A stretch of DNA of 64,000 nt from Hyposmocoma kahamanoa. Lineage: Eukaryota; Arthropoda; Insecta; Lepidoptera; Cosmopterigidae. Positions 21,890 to 34,235 of the stretch are shown here, piece after piece. The stretch spans positions 20,031,201 through 20,095,200 of the forward strand of contig NW_020654810.1 in assembly GCF_003589595.1 (NCBI RefSeq), given 5' to 3'. Every line of letters begins with the position of its first letter. Positions within the stretch are counted from its first letter, which is position 1. The position numbers and the translations under genes are program-made. The notes under the pieces are model-generated. The model was not told the origin of the DNA, ran no database searches, and saw nothing but the letters and a program-made list of their open reading frames with translations.

Positions 21890-22900
21890 GAAAAGAAAAA
21901 AAAAGTAAGTTAGAGAAACAAGAGAGCGATAGTTGTTGATACATAAGGTTCTAGTTTGGTTTGATGGAATGTATTTCGTTATCCATTGAATGCAATTCCG
22001 CGCGGAACATCCGCGCACTTATCACCTGTAGGTATATCATTAACTCGACTCTGAAATTAAACTCGAAGGCCTTTGCAGTGCTGTAGCGATAATAATACTT
22101 CTTTGTTAAAACGTAAAGGCAACATTTTTGAGAAATTTCTAGATTACCCGAGAAGGCATTTTAGCGTTCGAAAATTTTCTACGGTTAAGCCATTTAATTA
22201 CCTTTTTCGAGTGTATTCTCACTGTTTTCGAACCTTTGTTACTCTATTTATTTTTTAATAATCAGTACAAATACTAATTAAATCTAGTGACCGCACTGGT
22301 TCTATAGTATATAAATTAAAAAAGGAATATTATTTGCAATTCCAAGCAATGCTAATTATTTAAAACAAATACTTCCAAAAACTTCCATTGCAATATTACG
22401 ACTGCAACAACTTATTGAACGCAAATATCCTTAAAGATAAAAGATAGCACTGAAGATAATAAAGATAAATTGACAGATAATGACACTTGTTTATGTTTGC
22501 TTAGTAAACGGAAATGACTCTTGTAGATTTATATTTCGCGCAAGTATAAGAAACAAGAATTATGAGACTACTTTTCAACCAGATTCCGTAATAAGTGTGA
22601 GGCAGATTTTATTAATCTCAGTTATGAAAGGTTGTTTTATTTAATCGCGTTTGTAAATAGCGCAAGTCTATAGAAAATATGTTGTAAGGTACACAAACAG
22701 ATAAGTTACAAAAACTAACAGAGCATCATTGTAAGTATAACAAAGTATGTATTGTATGAGAGGCGACTTTATTACCAAAGCTCAGGGTCAAATTTAGAAG
22801 TTGCAAAGGGAGTGTAAATAAAACATAAAACAATGTAAAAAATAGGTTCCAGAACTACATTAAATGATAGGAATTAAACTACTTTATCTGTTCTAAATGG
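21890..22900. other. No gene seen upstream of PDZ exon
   Basis: AT-rich. No start exon in phase 0 for the PDZ exon could be recognised here. Confidence 0.55.
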
Positions 22901-22904
22901 CACA

Positions 22905-23065
22905 TTTTTTTTTTCAAACAAACCAAAGTTTCGAGTCCTTCCTGATCATTATTTACAGGCCAATATAAGATATAACTGGTTGATGACTTTGCCGTCTCAA
23001 TCAACCGTGACTATGGGACCTTTACAGGGCCCGAAACGATTGTTTCTTAGAATTTAGATTCGTAA
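22905..23065. repeat. Family P copy, partial
   Basis: TTTTTTTCAAACAAACC, GATATAACTGGTTGATGAC, GACTATGGGACCTTTACAGG. Confidence 0.55.
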
Positions 23066-23069
23066 AAAT

Positions 23070-24040
23070 ATTTCCTATTCCACTTTACGATACCTCACAC
23101 GTAGTTGTTGTAAGTCAAAATGCCATTTCTTGCTTTTGAACTTAAATATAATCCTATTTTTATGTATACTAAACGTTCCAAGTTTGAAAGAATACATAAC
23201 ACTAAGTGATTTCTTTACATACATAAAAAACGGATATATTAAAGTTAAAAAGCAAAAAAAAAAATGGTATTTTCACTTACAACAACTTACGTGAGACGTA
23301 TATTAAATGATATGAAATTCGTAATATCTGTACAGACATCTGTTTTTGTGTTGGGACAATTCATTCTGTCGTACATTGATATATTTCTTAGACATTAAGT
23401 CATTACGTGTCTTATTTACTAAATGCAATCAGCCGATGTTCTATTTATGTGCATTATCCATCGCCTTATTTTTATCGACTGTCTACAACTCTTTATCTTG
23501 TCAATTACATATTCTAAGATATAAAAATTCAATTGAATAACAAAAATTGTGAACGAAACTCAAATGAAAACCCTTTTTCATAAAGAGGATTTCTCAAGTT
23601 CATTAACGCAACTTCAGATGAAGTGACAAGTCTTGATTGGCTGAAATCTACAGTACACACAATTTGTTCGTAATCGTTATGAGATGTGGATGACAAGGTG
23701 TAGGCTGGAGTGTTATACTACACAATTATCAGTGCAGATGAGAATATCCAGAACTAGCATTTTCTTTATGAATGTTAACGTACAGTGTTAGAAAACAGCA
23801 GCAAAAGTAAATTTGTAGCTTTGTAATCAGGTGCGACACTTGTTACGCTGTGACTTGGTTAATTCAGTTTAAATCAGAAACATTGTCAAACGGTTAGTTG
23901 TTTTGGCAACCGTGGATATACAGATTTCCTTATTTCTCGAGTATTTTACACTACAAAATAACAATGTGGTAACTATAACAAGGTATTTGCTAGTATCAAA
24001 AATAAAATGTTTTCCATTAGTATTAAAAAAAGTTTTTTAT
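23070..24040. other. No gene seen
   Basis: AT-rich and without recognisable repeats. The same holds for 24265-24760 and 24955-25330. Confidence 0.55.
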
Positions 24041-24044
24041 AAAA

Positions 24045-24255
24045 AAAAACTGATCTCAAATTAATGGGAAAATCAAATTTTGGGTGAAATTCAAAAACCA
24101 GATTCATCCCCTAATTTGTCACCCTTAGATGTGGAATATTTTCTTCAAATTTGAATAGGACCACTAGTGACAAAAATGGATCCTCGAAATTCACAAACGC
24201 CGGAGTAATTGAGTAACATACACACACAAACTTCTTTTTTTACGTCGGTAAAAAA
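24045..24255. repeat. CCGACTTCAA repeat copy
   Basis: Inverted copy containing GGATGTGGAATATTTTCTTC-like and GTAACATACACACAC runs and ending TTTTTTTACGTCGGTAAAAAA. Confidence 0.5.
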
Positions 24256-24767
24256 CGGCAAATTGATAATGAAATGTTAAAGAAAACGGATACCCGTTGA
24301 AAAATAAAATCGTATTTTAATACACCTTATTCACAAATCAATAGAAAGAAATGGAAACAATGTGTGTGACGTCACAAGGGTAATGGCGCCAAACTGCTCA
24401 CTAATGATCGTTCTACTAAAAAGGAACAAAATATCCCCGACCACTGACTTCAACCATTCCATTCAAAATTTCAAAATTCGAATTTCGAGATACATTTTCA
24501 GCATGTTCATGTTATATAAGTAAGTAACAAAACAATTTTATTGCAATACCCTTACTCTTATCACATGTTTAATACGAAAGGCCTAGCGAATACGTATCAG
24601 TAGTGCCAGCGGTAAGCTGTTTATCATGTGGATTTATAATAAATCCTGTTGTAAACTTTTATTTCACACAGACCCACTAATTTTAAGGAAATTAAATAAA
24701 TTGAAACTGCATACAGATTCAATTTTTAATTTACGTACAATGTTCTACTACAATAAGGAAATGAATT

Positions 24768-24899
24768 ATGGGCACTGGCGTCTATATCCAAAGAAGCCGT
24801 ATCAGGTTCAAACCAGGAGTAGACACTGCCGTTGTGGTGTCAAGTTACGCAGATTATGACAACGTCAGCTGCCAGATTGTCCACGTTCCCTCCTTCCGG
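24768..24899 (+). other. Possible exon or transposon coding fragment
   Basis: A GC-richer stretch reads MGTGVYIQRSRIRFKPGVDT then AVVVSSYADYDNVSCQIVHV and could end at a donor-like CTTT|GTAAGG near 24907. Nothing in it is recognised and no partner exon was found. It could equally be decayed transposon sequence. Confidence 0.2.
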
Positions 24900-25339
24900 C
24901 TTTGTAAGGCTACCAGCCTTATACTTTTCTTTTTCCATTGTCTTTATTAACTGGTTTTTTGAAGCTGTATAATTAATTAAAAATGTTTATTGAATAAAAT
25001 TTTATTTACAGACACTTTGATGTTGTATCACAGCGATACAAGCCGGTCATTTCCACGTTCTAAAGTAGTTTTTAAAACTAAAAACTTTGAGATGGATTTC
25101 GTGTAAAGTTTAATTTGGTATATTCCAAGATAATGATGGATACCGTGATGTTATGTTTAAACTGCTGCATTCCGGACAGAAAAATAGACAGAATTTTATA
25201 CAGATGGAGTTGAAATCGTGTTGGTGCAACTCTATTTCCATTTTCGCATTCGACTCGCTCCCGTACTATTATTTTTTTTTATTTGACGTTCTGCGCTCTT
25301 ACAATATTTTCTTCTTCTTATAAGCTTATTTTTTTACGA

Positions 25340-25620
25340 TAACAAGTGACTGGTGTTAAGCAACATGCCTGTCCATGGCAGTTGCAGTGCCACTCAGAGC
25401 TTTAAAACACAAAGATCTGAGGGGCACAGCAATTGCAACTGTCACCCGGAGACATAAGTGGACAAGTCCCATGTCCTGTAATTTAACAAGCACTATTACC
25501 CTTCAAAACCGGAACGCAGTAATGCGCTCATTACTGCTTGGCGACAGAAATACGCAAGGTGTTAGTACTGCCTTGGACGAACTCTTTCACAAGTATCTTG
25601 ACTGCTACCAAGTTTAAAGT
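25340..25620 (-). repeat. Family R copy
   Basis: Opposite orientation: AACATGCCTGTCCATGGCAG, AACCGGAACGCAGTAATGC, GGACGAACTCTTTCACAAG. Confidence 0.7.
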
Positions 25621-25624
25621 TTCA

Positions 25625-26900
25625 TTGTGAATAAAGAAAACCTGTGCATCAGGTCTGTAAGTCGGATTACGAAAACATTGTAATAAAAGATACTCAGTAA
25701 AAATCAAATATTCAAAAGAAAGTATAAATAAAATCACCATAAAACAAAAACAAGAAGAAGCAGTAACTTGTCCATACTCTGAGTCAGCGAACATCGAACC
25801 TGTGTCCTTTAGGCGCATATACACTACAGGTAATTACGCATAATAAGCGTTTGGGTTCGCCATGCATAAAATTTTACGATTTGCTATATGCTTATGTTTT
25901 TTGTTTGGTATATTATTGACTGATGATAAATAAAATGTGAATCAATACAAATACACCAATACTCTTGAAACCCTATTCGGTTAATTGCACAATACTTTTG
26001 AGGTGGTTAATTTTTTTTTAATAAAACAACATCACATACCAGCGTTATGGAAAGTTAAAGTACTTTTGTTACTCTGATCCCAAAGTAAGTAGTTAAAGCG
26101 GTTTTGTTATGAAAACCGGAAACAACGACGGTACCACAAACACCCGAACCCGAGACAATATAGAAAAGTTAAAAAAAGAACCCGGGACCTCAAACAAGAC
26201 ACCATGAAAACCGGTGTGCAAGCCATTCGACAACTGAGGCCGTCAAAATGCCACAAAGTAGTGCCACGAATTTACCAATCGACACGTAGGCTCTCGCTAA
26301 TTGTTGTCCAAGGGTAAGCTAGACGTATAGGAACATCAATAAATAGTATTTCTTACGGTGAGGTTCCTCCCGTGCGCCACAACGGAGCTAAAAAAGATAT
26401 TACAAATAAAACTATAAATATAACTATATATAGTAGATATATAGGTAGATATACCTATATATCTACGTGTATAAATAAATTGTAACAAACAAGTCGCACT
26501 GCTATTACAATAGTGTTATAACTCAAAATATGTGAAATTTAATATAATATTATTACTGAGAGTAAAATTTGATTCTCTTCACGTCAAAAAAACCGTCATT
26601 AGAATATTGTAAGAAACAATCAAAAGATATCTACTTAACTCAAAATTACATGAAAACACACTTTATGTGAGCTAATTCTGGCCAAAATAAACCTTATTCA
26701 AAAACATGAAATTATTTTTTCCATTTTATTGTTAAATATGTTTGAGATATTGTTTAAGTGTCTATAATAAACTATAACATTTACATTTTAATGATATTTT
26801 TGCGGGAAGTGAGTAATTCGATTTTCATCGATTCTGAGAGTCTTCTTTTTGAGTTAATACACTATTGTATTAATAGCGCGAATTGCAAAATCATAAGTAT
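25625..26900. other. No gene seen
   Basis: AT-rich. Only the 26433 hairpin is notable. Confidence 0.55.
26433..26466. repeat. Perfect hairpin, 15-base arms
   Basis: GTAGATATATAGGTA, loop GATA, TACCTATATATCTAC. Confidence 0.7.
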
Positions 26901-26917
26901 AATAGTGAATTAGTAAC

Positions 26918-27200
26918 AGTAGTGCTCCTTGTGAAATAGTTCCAGGGAAGTACTGCCACCTTACCTATTTCTGCCGCCAAGCAGTAATGTGAGTGTTACT
27001 GTGTTCCGGTTTTGAAGGGTACCTAATAATAGTGCTGGTGAAATTACAGGCACATGAGTCTTGTCAACTTATGTCTCAGAGTGACGGGCGCAGTGGCAGT
27101 GCCTTCAGATCTTTGTGATTGAAAGCTCTGAGTGCCACTGTAACTGTTATGGACAGGCGCACGACTTGTTCTTCTTACTAGATATTATAAAAAAATTAAA
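26918..27200 (+). repeat. Family R copy
   Basis: GTGCTCCTTGTGAAATAG, TACTGCCACCTTACCTATTT and GGCGCAGTGGCAGTG, ending TATTATAAAAAAA. Confidence 0.7.
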
Positions 27201-27524
27201 CTTTCGTAAAAAATATTAAGTATGTATAAAGTCGCCAACCCATACAGGGCCGTGATAGACAATGCCTTACCCCTCGTAACATAATTACGATTAAAAATAG
27301 TTCTAAGAAAAGACCCGTGCACAATAGATGGACGTGTATGTGTCAACACAGTACAATTGCAAACCAGTACTATACTGTTTTATCATCATGGTTTTTTCAT
27401 TTTGCTTCCTTTTGCTTTGAATTTCCGCAGCAATCAATATAATTTAGTAAGTATATATGTACTTGCTACCGATGAAGGAAAACAAGCGTAATGATAACTG
27501 CATGACGAAGCCGTAAACCTGGGA

Positions 27525-27645
27525 ACCTGTTTACAATTATTCGAAAACGCGTGAAGTCTCCAACCCACATCAGGCCAGCCTGCGACCAGCAGCAACCAAC
27601 CTTAGAAATGTGCCCTGTAGTAGAACGTATTGGGTTGATGATGAA
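27525..27645 (+). repeat. SINE family G tail fragment
   Basis: Degraded pieces CGAAAACGCGTGAAGTCTCC and GGGTTGATGATGAAT. Similar fragments lie at 31745-31860 (+), 33615-33690 (+), 38290-38470 (-), 59765-59840 (+) and 60435-60540 (+). Confidence 0.6.
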
Positions 27646-28010
27646 TTTATTTTTCAAAGGTTTTCCATTAGGCATTGACCGAGCCTTGACCTCTTAGCAT
27701 CAAAAGGGCTCGATAAATGGAACAGAAGTAACATCAAGCACTGAAAGGTCCTATTTATAGCTAAGATTAATCACACTTACGACAGGAGCGAACTTCACAG
27801 TCATGGGTCAGGCCATTAGATGCCAAGGAGCGAGCTCGGGTGTGGCAGATAATGACAAATGAGGTCGTGAACCCTCGAGTTTTTTCGCTGTTGTATTGGA
27901 AACGTTACAACATTTTATATGAAAGGGTATTTTATTATAAACATAAAACATTGGTAAACATTGTATGTGGTACATTGATGTGATGAATTTCGTTAGCAGT
28001 TGGAAGCGCG

Positions 28011-28370
28011 AAGTTTGGACCGAGTAATCCTACTCGGTCCAAACTTCTTAGCCTTGTGAAGCGCCTTTATCTAGACGCGGGCTAGAATGATTTATTGATT
28101 ATGATTTTGGAATTGGAAAACTGAAAGTCATATTGATAAATAATTTACGATTTTAAACAGAGTAGGACGCCTTGTGAATTGCCTTTATCTACAAGCGTTT
28201 TTTTTTTGTAATGATTTTAGTATTGGAAAGCTGAAACTTATATTGACAATTTAAGGTTTTGGACCGGGTACGACGCCTTGTGAAACGCTTTTATACAGGA
28301 GTGAGCTACGGTGGTTTATTGATGATGTTTTTTGTATTGGAAAATTGAAAACCATGATAATAATATAAGG
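28011..28370 (+). repeat. Three-copy tandem repeat (about 105-118 bases per unit)
   Basis: Units begin GCCTTGTGAAGCGCCTTTAT at 28051, GCCTTGTGAATTGCCTTTAT at 28169 and GCCTTGTGAAACGCTTTTAT at 28274, each with ATTGGAAAACTGAAA later. A perfect hairpin (28011-28046, AAGTTTGGACCGAGTA arms) precedes the first unit. Its stem matches TTTGGACCGGGTA before the third unit. Confidence 0.7.
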
Positions 28371-28374
28371 TCAC

Positions 28375-28895
28375 GCAAGGTGGCGTGTCGTACCACTAAA
28401 TGAACCTGTTAAAAGAATATAGGTACTCATAACCACATTTACATTGAGGAAGCTAAATAATTGTAGATTTAGTGAAATGCTTACACGGGGTTAATGAAAG
28501 GTTATAGCACCTCTATAAGATACTTTTTATGATCCGACCAGTCTACTCAAGGAGTAGAAAGTGAACATAGTGTAGATATTACCTCATTTTATTACAATTT
28601 GATAGCGTAAAACTTTCGTTTCTCTATAAATTTGCAATAATTATGCAGAAACGCGCTCATTATGTTAAATTGCAGTAACAAGTTGAAACGTTTGAGTAAA
28701 TTATTATATAAAGACATGGTAAGCGACCGCATCAGTTTTCTACACTGAGATACAAAGAATCGGTTTCAAATAGTATAATCATTGACGTTATGACTTATAT
28801 CAGTAAAAGATATGGCTCTCAAGAACAAGTATTGCAGCGCTGGTTAGCGAAGAGGGTTCGTAGAACGACGAATTAGAAGCATTTTTTTATGAAGG
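28375..28895. other. No gene seen
   Basis: AT-rich. The stretch 29425-29860 is similar, apart from GCCATCTAGCGGTGGCGCG at 29479. Confidence 0.5.
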
Positions 28896-29038
28896 ATATT
28901 TTGCAGTTGGCCGCTGATGGCCTTGACTGCGCCACCGGAGAAAAGGGCTAGCTCAATGCTCATAACCCGTACAATAAACTTAAAGCTAAGTAGCGAGCCT
29001 GAGGGCGCCCAAGTGGGCACGGACCTTGGCTCAGGGCG

Positions 29039-29420
29039 CTACTGGAGACTTCCGCCAGAAGGGCGTGCTATATGAGAGAATCTACCAGTGTACGTGCTGA
29101 AATGAGGGGCTCTACGACCTCGCCGGCGAGGACGGTTGGTGCGTGAGCGACGGGACTGACTAGCGATCTGGTTGGCCTTCAAAGTGGCGAGAGAGATAGG
29201 GTCGTCAGGGTCGTTGAGGACTTCCCTTGGCCGACGGGTCCTGTTTACGCGGTGGTGTTGTTCCCTGAGGGGGTCGTAAGAGGATGCAGCCATCACGAGG
29301 GGGTTGGGGTGGTGAGGAGCAGAGTCGAAGTATTTCCTCGATGCCTGTTTCATGAATTGGGCTATTGTGGAGAGCCGTAAATCTATGTGGAGACTTAGAA
29401 GCAGACTTGAATGAGATTAC
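29039..29420 (-). other. GC-rich probable retrotransposon fragment with 104-codon ORF
   Basis: A GC-rich block (about 28900-29420) in AT-rich DNA carries an ORF that is Arg/Pro-rich (RTRRPREVLNDPDDPISLAT; RTNRPRRRGRRAPHF). No domain is recognised. Such Arg-rich leading ORFs occur near the 5' ends of non-LTR elements, so transposon origin is the best guess. The block at 48.65-48.88 kb has a similar composition. Confidence 0.35.
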
Positions 29421-29864
29421 TTATTCTATTGGAGTTAACAAAACGATAGCGCGTTTCAAAGTATGCCAACAACTAATGCCATCTAGCGGTGGCGCGATGG
29501 AACTATTGGCGTGTTAAAGTTGTGGTTGTTACAGTATTATTTATTATTTATTTTTATTTTCTTTAATTTATTTATTTATATTCAAGTTAAACAGACCCAT
29601 AGATACATACCTTATAGACGAACATGCATAATAATATAATAAAACACTATTTATTTATTTACACGTATGGATACCGCGACGCGTGACGGAACACGGGAGT
29701 CGGGTTACCGTCATCGGAATATTAGATAGATTTTTTTATTATATTAAGTAATGGGACGAACAAGTCGTGACATCGCTATCGATAACAGTTGTATGTACTT
29801 AAAGCTTTAAATCGCAAAGATTTTAAATGCTATAACAGCGTATCTATTGTGTTTCTATAAGGTA

Positions 29865-30145
29865 CTAGTAGAAGTAGACTTCCTTGTGAAAGAGTTCGTC
29901 CAGGGAAGTACTGCCACCACACCACCAGTAATGTGAGAGTTTTGAAGAATAAGGGTGCTGGTGAAGTTACAGGCACATGAGAGCTCTCAACTTATGTCTC
30001 AGAGTAACAGGCGCAGTGGCAGTGACCCTCAGATCTTTGAGATATAAAGTTCAGAGTCGTACTGCAACTGTTACAGACAGGCGTGTCGCTTACCACCAGG
30101 CGCACGACTTATTCATCCCGTCGCTTGGTACCATAAAAAAGCAAC
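29865..30145 (+). repeat. Family R copy
   Basis: CCTTGTGAAAGAGTTCGTCC, GGCGCAGTGGCAGTG, GTCGCTTACCACCAGGCGC. Some 40 bases are lost in the middle. Confidence 0.7.
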
Positions 30146-30149
30146 TAAA

Positions 30150-31370
30150 ACTAACACTCTTGTTTGTACAAAAAAAATGTAAAGGAAATAAACGGTCATG
30201 ATACATTCTAATGAGTCCAGGTGTTCCACGTGTGTCCTTATAAATGTATGTATTTATTCACAAAATTGCAAATATTTTCATTGATTGTAATTTCTCGTGT
30301 CAGTTGCATTCGTTCAGTAAATAAATATGTACTTTTCGCAGTGTAACCTAATTTTTCATTTTGGAAACTTCATAATGTCAATACTAGCTGTGTACAGTCT
30401 ACGACTGGCACTTACGTCACCGAACCGTTAACTCTTTTGCCATTATTCTTCTCGCCGAATTGGCCCTAATAATATTCGTTACAATTTGACAAGGGGATAA
30501 CGAAACACAAAAAAATGTCAATGATTCAAATGGCAACATAAGAACTGGCATTCAACCTACTTTCCGTTCTTGTTATTTTTTACATCAGTCCTTATCCTTT
30601 ACATTTGGTTAGAAGTTAGAAGATAACCTGACTTCTAACTAAATGTAAATGCAGCAAAGAACTGTGTTTAAATTTTTTAAGTGCAATCTCTACAAATTTG
30701 CAACGTCATTGCTTCGAATGCAAAACACCACTACTAAGTACCTGATAATGACGGTGGTTAAGATGAAACTGCAAAAGAACAAAATAACAGTACTACAAAG
30801 TGGATTGGTACTCGCAAAATGACGTTAACAGCTGATATTTAGCATGCATTAACGTTTTTTGAAGTTGAGTTTAAGACGCGTTGTGACTGCGAATCTTCTT
30901 TTTGCATAAGTGATTTTTAAATTGTAAACGTATATTATAGGTGACCACTTCAAAAAGAATTGTAATTTTTATACTTTAATTTTGTAGTTTAATTTTGTAG
31001 TAAACAGTTTTGGCAGATATCTTAGTAACGAAACATTGACAAAGAAAATTAAATTCAGATATCGATAATTTAAATAATTATTTTTCCATAAAATATGTTC
31101 ACAATCGGTCGATTTGAATAAAAAGTCACACAGCAAATTGTAAAATAAACTTAAGAGAATATTCGCTAAATGTAGAAATTTATAAGAAAATGAATGATTA
31201 TCTGATTTAAATAGTCATTTAACTTCCTCTTGGTCTTCCACTTCCGTTCTAGAATGCTATAAATATAAGAAAACTGCCGTGACATCAGTCACCCAAACTG
31301 GTTACGCTATGCTAACGTTTGGTTATCTAGTGTCTTTAATAGGCTTCTCTTTGGTTATGTTATTAGTGAT
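30150..31370. other. No gene seen
   Basis: AT-rich. It holds a 15-base inverted repeat at 30602-30645 (CATTTGGTTAGAAGT / ACTTCTAACTAAATG). Confidence 0.55.
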
Positions 31371-31374
31371 TTTT

Positions 31375-31680
31375 TTATAATAACCTAGCGACTGGACGAA
31401 CAAGTTGTGCGCCTGATGGTAAGCGACACGCCTGTCCATAACAGTTGCAATGCCACTCAGAGCTTTAAATCATAAAGATCTAAGGGGCACTGCCACTGCG
31501 CCCGGCACCCTGAGACATAAGTCAAGTCCCAAGTGCCTGTAATTTCGCCAGCACCCTTACCCTTCGAAACTGGAACGCAGTAATGCTCACACCACTGCTT
31601 GGCGGCAGAAATAGGTAAGTTGGCAGTACTTCACTGGACGAATTCTTTCACAAGGAGCTCTACTGCATCTAAAAATATTT
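31375..31680 (-). repeat. Family R copy, near full length
   Basis: Opposite orientation from TTTTATAATAACCTAGCGACTGG to CAAGGAGCTCTACTGC. This is among the most intact copies. Confidence 0.75.
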
Positions 31681-31864
31681 TTTGCAACAATTCCTTTTAA
31701 CGGTGAAAAAAAATACATCGTGATGAAAGTGCATATGTAACACTGTTCACAACCCTGGGAAAACGTGTGAAATTCTCAATTTGTATTGATGAATCCTTTA
31801 CTTAGAAGAGTGCCCACCGTTACACGTTCAATGGTATAATGATGATATAGAAAACATTGGTAAT

Positions 31865-33105
31865 ATAGCAATCGGAATTATCCAATACGGTCGCCTAGCT
31901 ACACTGAATTTCGCAAAAGAAAAAATATCCGCCTCTAAAAATAGACAGGATAAAATGTTTTTCTCATTCGAAAAAGATGCCAATGTCAGTAATTAATAGA
32001 CAACACTCCAGCTGAATAAATTGTTTCTAATTAGGACTAAATTTTAAAAACAGAACTGCAATTAAGTAGGCTCCCGCTTTCGAATCGATATCGAAGATCG
32101 ACTTATCGATAAGATCAGACTCACAGCGACTATCTCGGGAGAGTTGTTAGGGCATGATTGACGGCTAGGAACCTGAATGAATCCAGGTGTATAATAATAG
32201 TCGAAGCTAAAGGGAAAACACCTGGTATCGTATACAGATATTTGGCAAGGTCTTCTCTAACAAAGCTATTTCTGTAATGTTTAGTTAGTTCAATTTATAG
32301 CAAAAAGATCATGTAATAAACAGGTTGACCCTTTTAGATCTGCGCGATTTTGAAACGGTGAATCTACAAACTAATAGGAATAACTTTACAACACGATTGC
32401 TTTAAAATTTCTGAAAAAAATCAACAGTAAGTACTATACATTTTGGGTGGAGTAAGTAAGTATAAAGATTTTGTTGAACAGCTGTTTATATTTTTCAAAT
32501 AAATTATCGCTAAAAATCTCGCAGAACTTGCAGAGTCACCATGTAAAGTAATTAAAATCCATTTTTCTATTTACGTTGTGTAATTATAATTAATGACCAA
32601 AATAACAAATTTATTGAAAATCAATACCTATAAAACGTGCAAATATCCGCGATGTAAACAGTTTAATTAATTAATGGCTCAAAAATTACGAGCTCGTAAA
32701 TATTATGATGCTGCATAGTGAATTAATATTTACGACTACGATACGTGGCTGATTTTGCGTTTGGATGACGTCACATTAGCCTGTAATGACTAGAGATCGT
32801 AATAAATAGGGTACTGCACAGAGTTAACAATACCTCTCTCTGAAATCCCGGTATTTTCGTATTGTATTTTGTTCTAAAGTTTTGATGAGTAAATTGCAAT
32901 TAATTTAGTACCTATTCAAGTGCCCTGCTCTTGTCTGTGTAGCCTCCTCACTCTTCACGGTCCATAGCCCGATCCTTGACCTCTTTACAGCGGCTCACTT
33001 CGACGAATTACTATAGTAAATTTTGTAATTGTATGTAAAAATATAACTATTTTATTTTGATTTTTTGTCTTTTCTGTTTAATCATTTTTGGATTTTAGAG
33101 AGAGG
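31865..33105. other. No gene seen
   Basis: AT-rich with no recognisable repeats. Confidence 0.55.
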
Positions 33106-33109
33106 AGGG

Positions 33110-33325
33110 AAGAATGTCATCTGACGAGAATAGTGTTAGGTATGAATGTAGAGGGATATAAGGGGAAGGAAGGCCAAAAAAAAAAGATGGATGGATTGTG
33201 TGAAAGATGACATGGATAATAAAGCGTGAGTTTGGATATGACTGCAGACAAGGGAAAGTGAACGAAAAATACAAGTTGTGCTGACCCCACCTAGCGTGGG
33301 TTAAGGACAGGAAGAAGAAGAAGAG
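33110..33325 (+). pseudogene. Decayed 3' end of a LINE reverse transcriptase (RTE/endonuclease-RT type)
   Basis: With two stops between the pieces, the plus strand reads GRPKKRWMDCVKDDMDNK, then a frame-broken TADKGK-like run and a final LCADPT-like run. That is the familiar C-terminus of lepidopteran endonuclease/reverse-transcriptase polyproteins. It is short, interrupted, and followed by a GAAGAAGAAG tract at 33310-33330. It is a fossil and does not encode a working protein. Confidence 0.6.
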
Positions 33326-33900
33326 AAAGAGGTAATATCCACTGTTAAGGTTACTTAAAGTAAATATATCTTGCCTATGCTTTAGTAATAAAATGAATCA
33401 CTAATAAATTAACTAAAAGTCTTCGATGATATAAAAACGAATATGACGGAATTATACAAATTGACGATTTTTTGATTTTTTAATTTGTCTACATAATGAG
33501 ATATTATATTTCTAATTTAGAAATTTTGTAATTAGTGCAATTATGGTACTTGTTATTGTTACACTTGCTGTCTTAATACAGAAATAAAATCGCCATTAAA
33601 ATTTACCCTTTAACGTTAAATCCTCTCTATAGAGTGGGCCCATGTCCAACTGTGGACCGTATAATGGGTAGACAATTATGATGATAATAATGATGATAAA
33701 ATTAGATTAATAACATATTAGATATTACTCATATTTGTTATCAATTGCAGACTGATTTTGAAAATTCTTCTTTTGTTTGAAACAGTATATGTTTTAAGTC
33801 CTGGGTTAGTTTCGGCTATCACAAATTACTAATTATTTTGCGCAAAAGTCGAATTTTCACTTGACACAATACGTGTAATCAACAAATTACCGTCACCATT

Positions 33901-34115
33901 AACTGCCTCTGTGGCCGGTTACCATGCCGGACTGCCACGTCTGCGTGGCAGTCCGGCTTTCTCAGGTTTGATTCCCGGACTGAGAGAAATATTTGTATGG
34001 TCTACATTAATTTATCTCGTGAGTTTGGGTGTAATTTGTGGTTGTCTATGTGTGTGTCCATGGCACCCGCGACAAAGGGTTTCCCTAGTGCGGGGCTATA
34101 TTGAGTGAGAAAATT
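33901..34115 (+). repeat. SINE family A copy with inverted duplication in head
   Basis: The tRNA-like head carries a perfect palindrome (33926-33957) in place of the normal anticodon-to-B-box run. The body is complete and ends CCCTAGTGCGGGGCTATATTGAG and an A-rich tail. Confidence 0.8.
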
Positions 34116-34195
34116 GTTATTAAAAAAAAATTACTTAAAGAGAAATATCTCCACATAAAAATTAAGTGCAAATTTAGATATTTCCTTCATTCTTA

Positions 34196-34235
34196 AAAAT
34201 ATGAGTTTAATACAGATGTATTAAACTCATATTTT
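34196..34235. repeat. Perfect hairpin, 18-base arms
   Basis: AAAATATGAGTTTAATAC, loop AGAT, GTATTAAACTCATATTTT. Confidence 0.7.
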
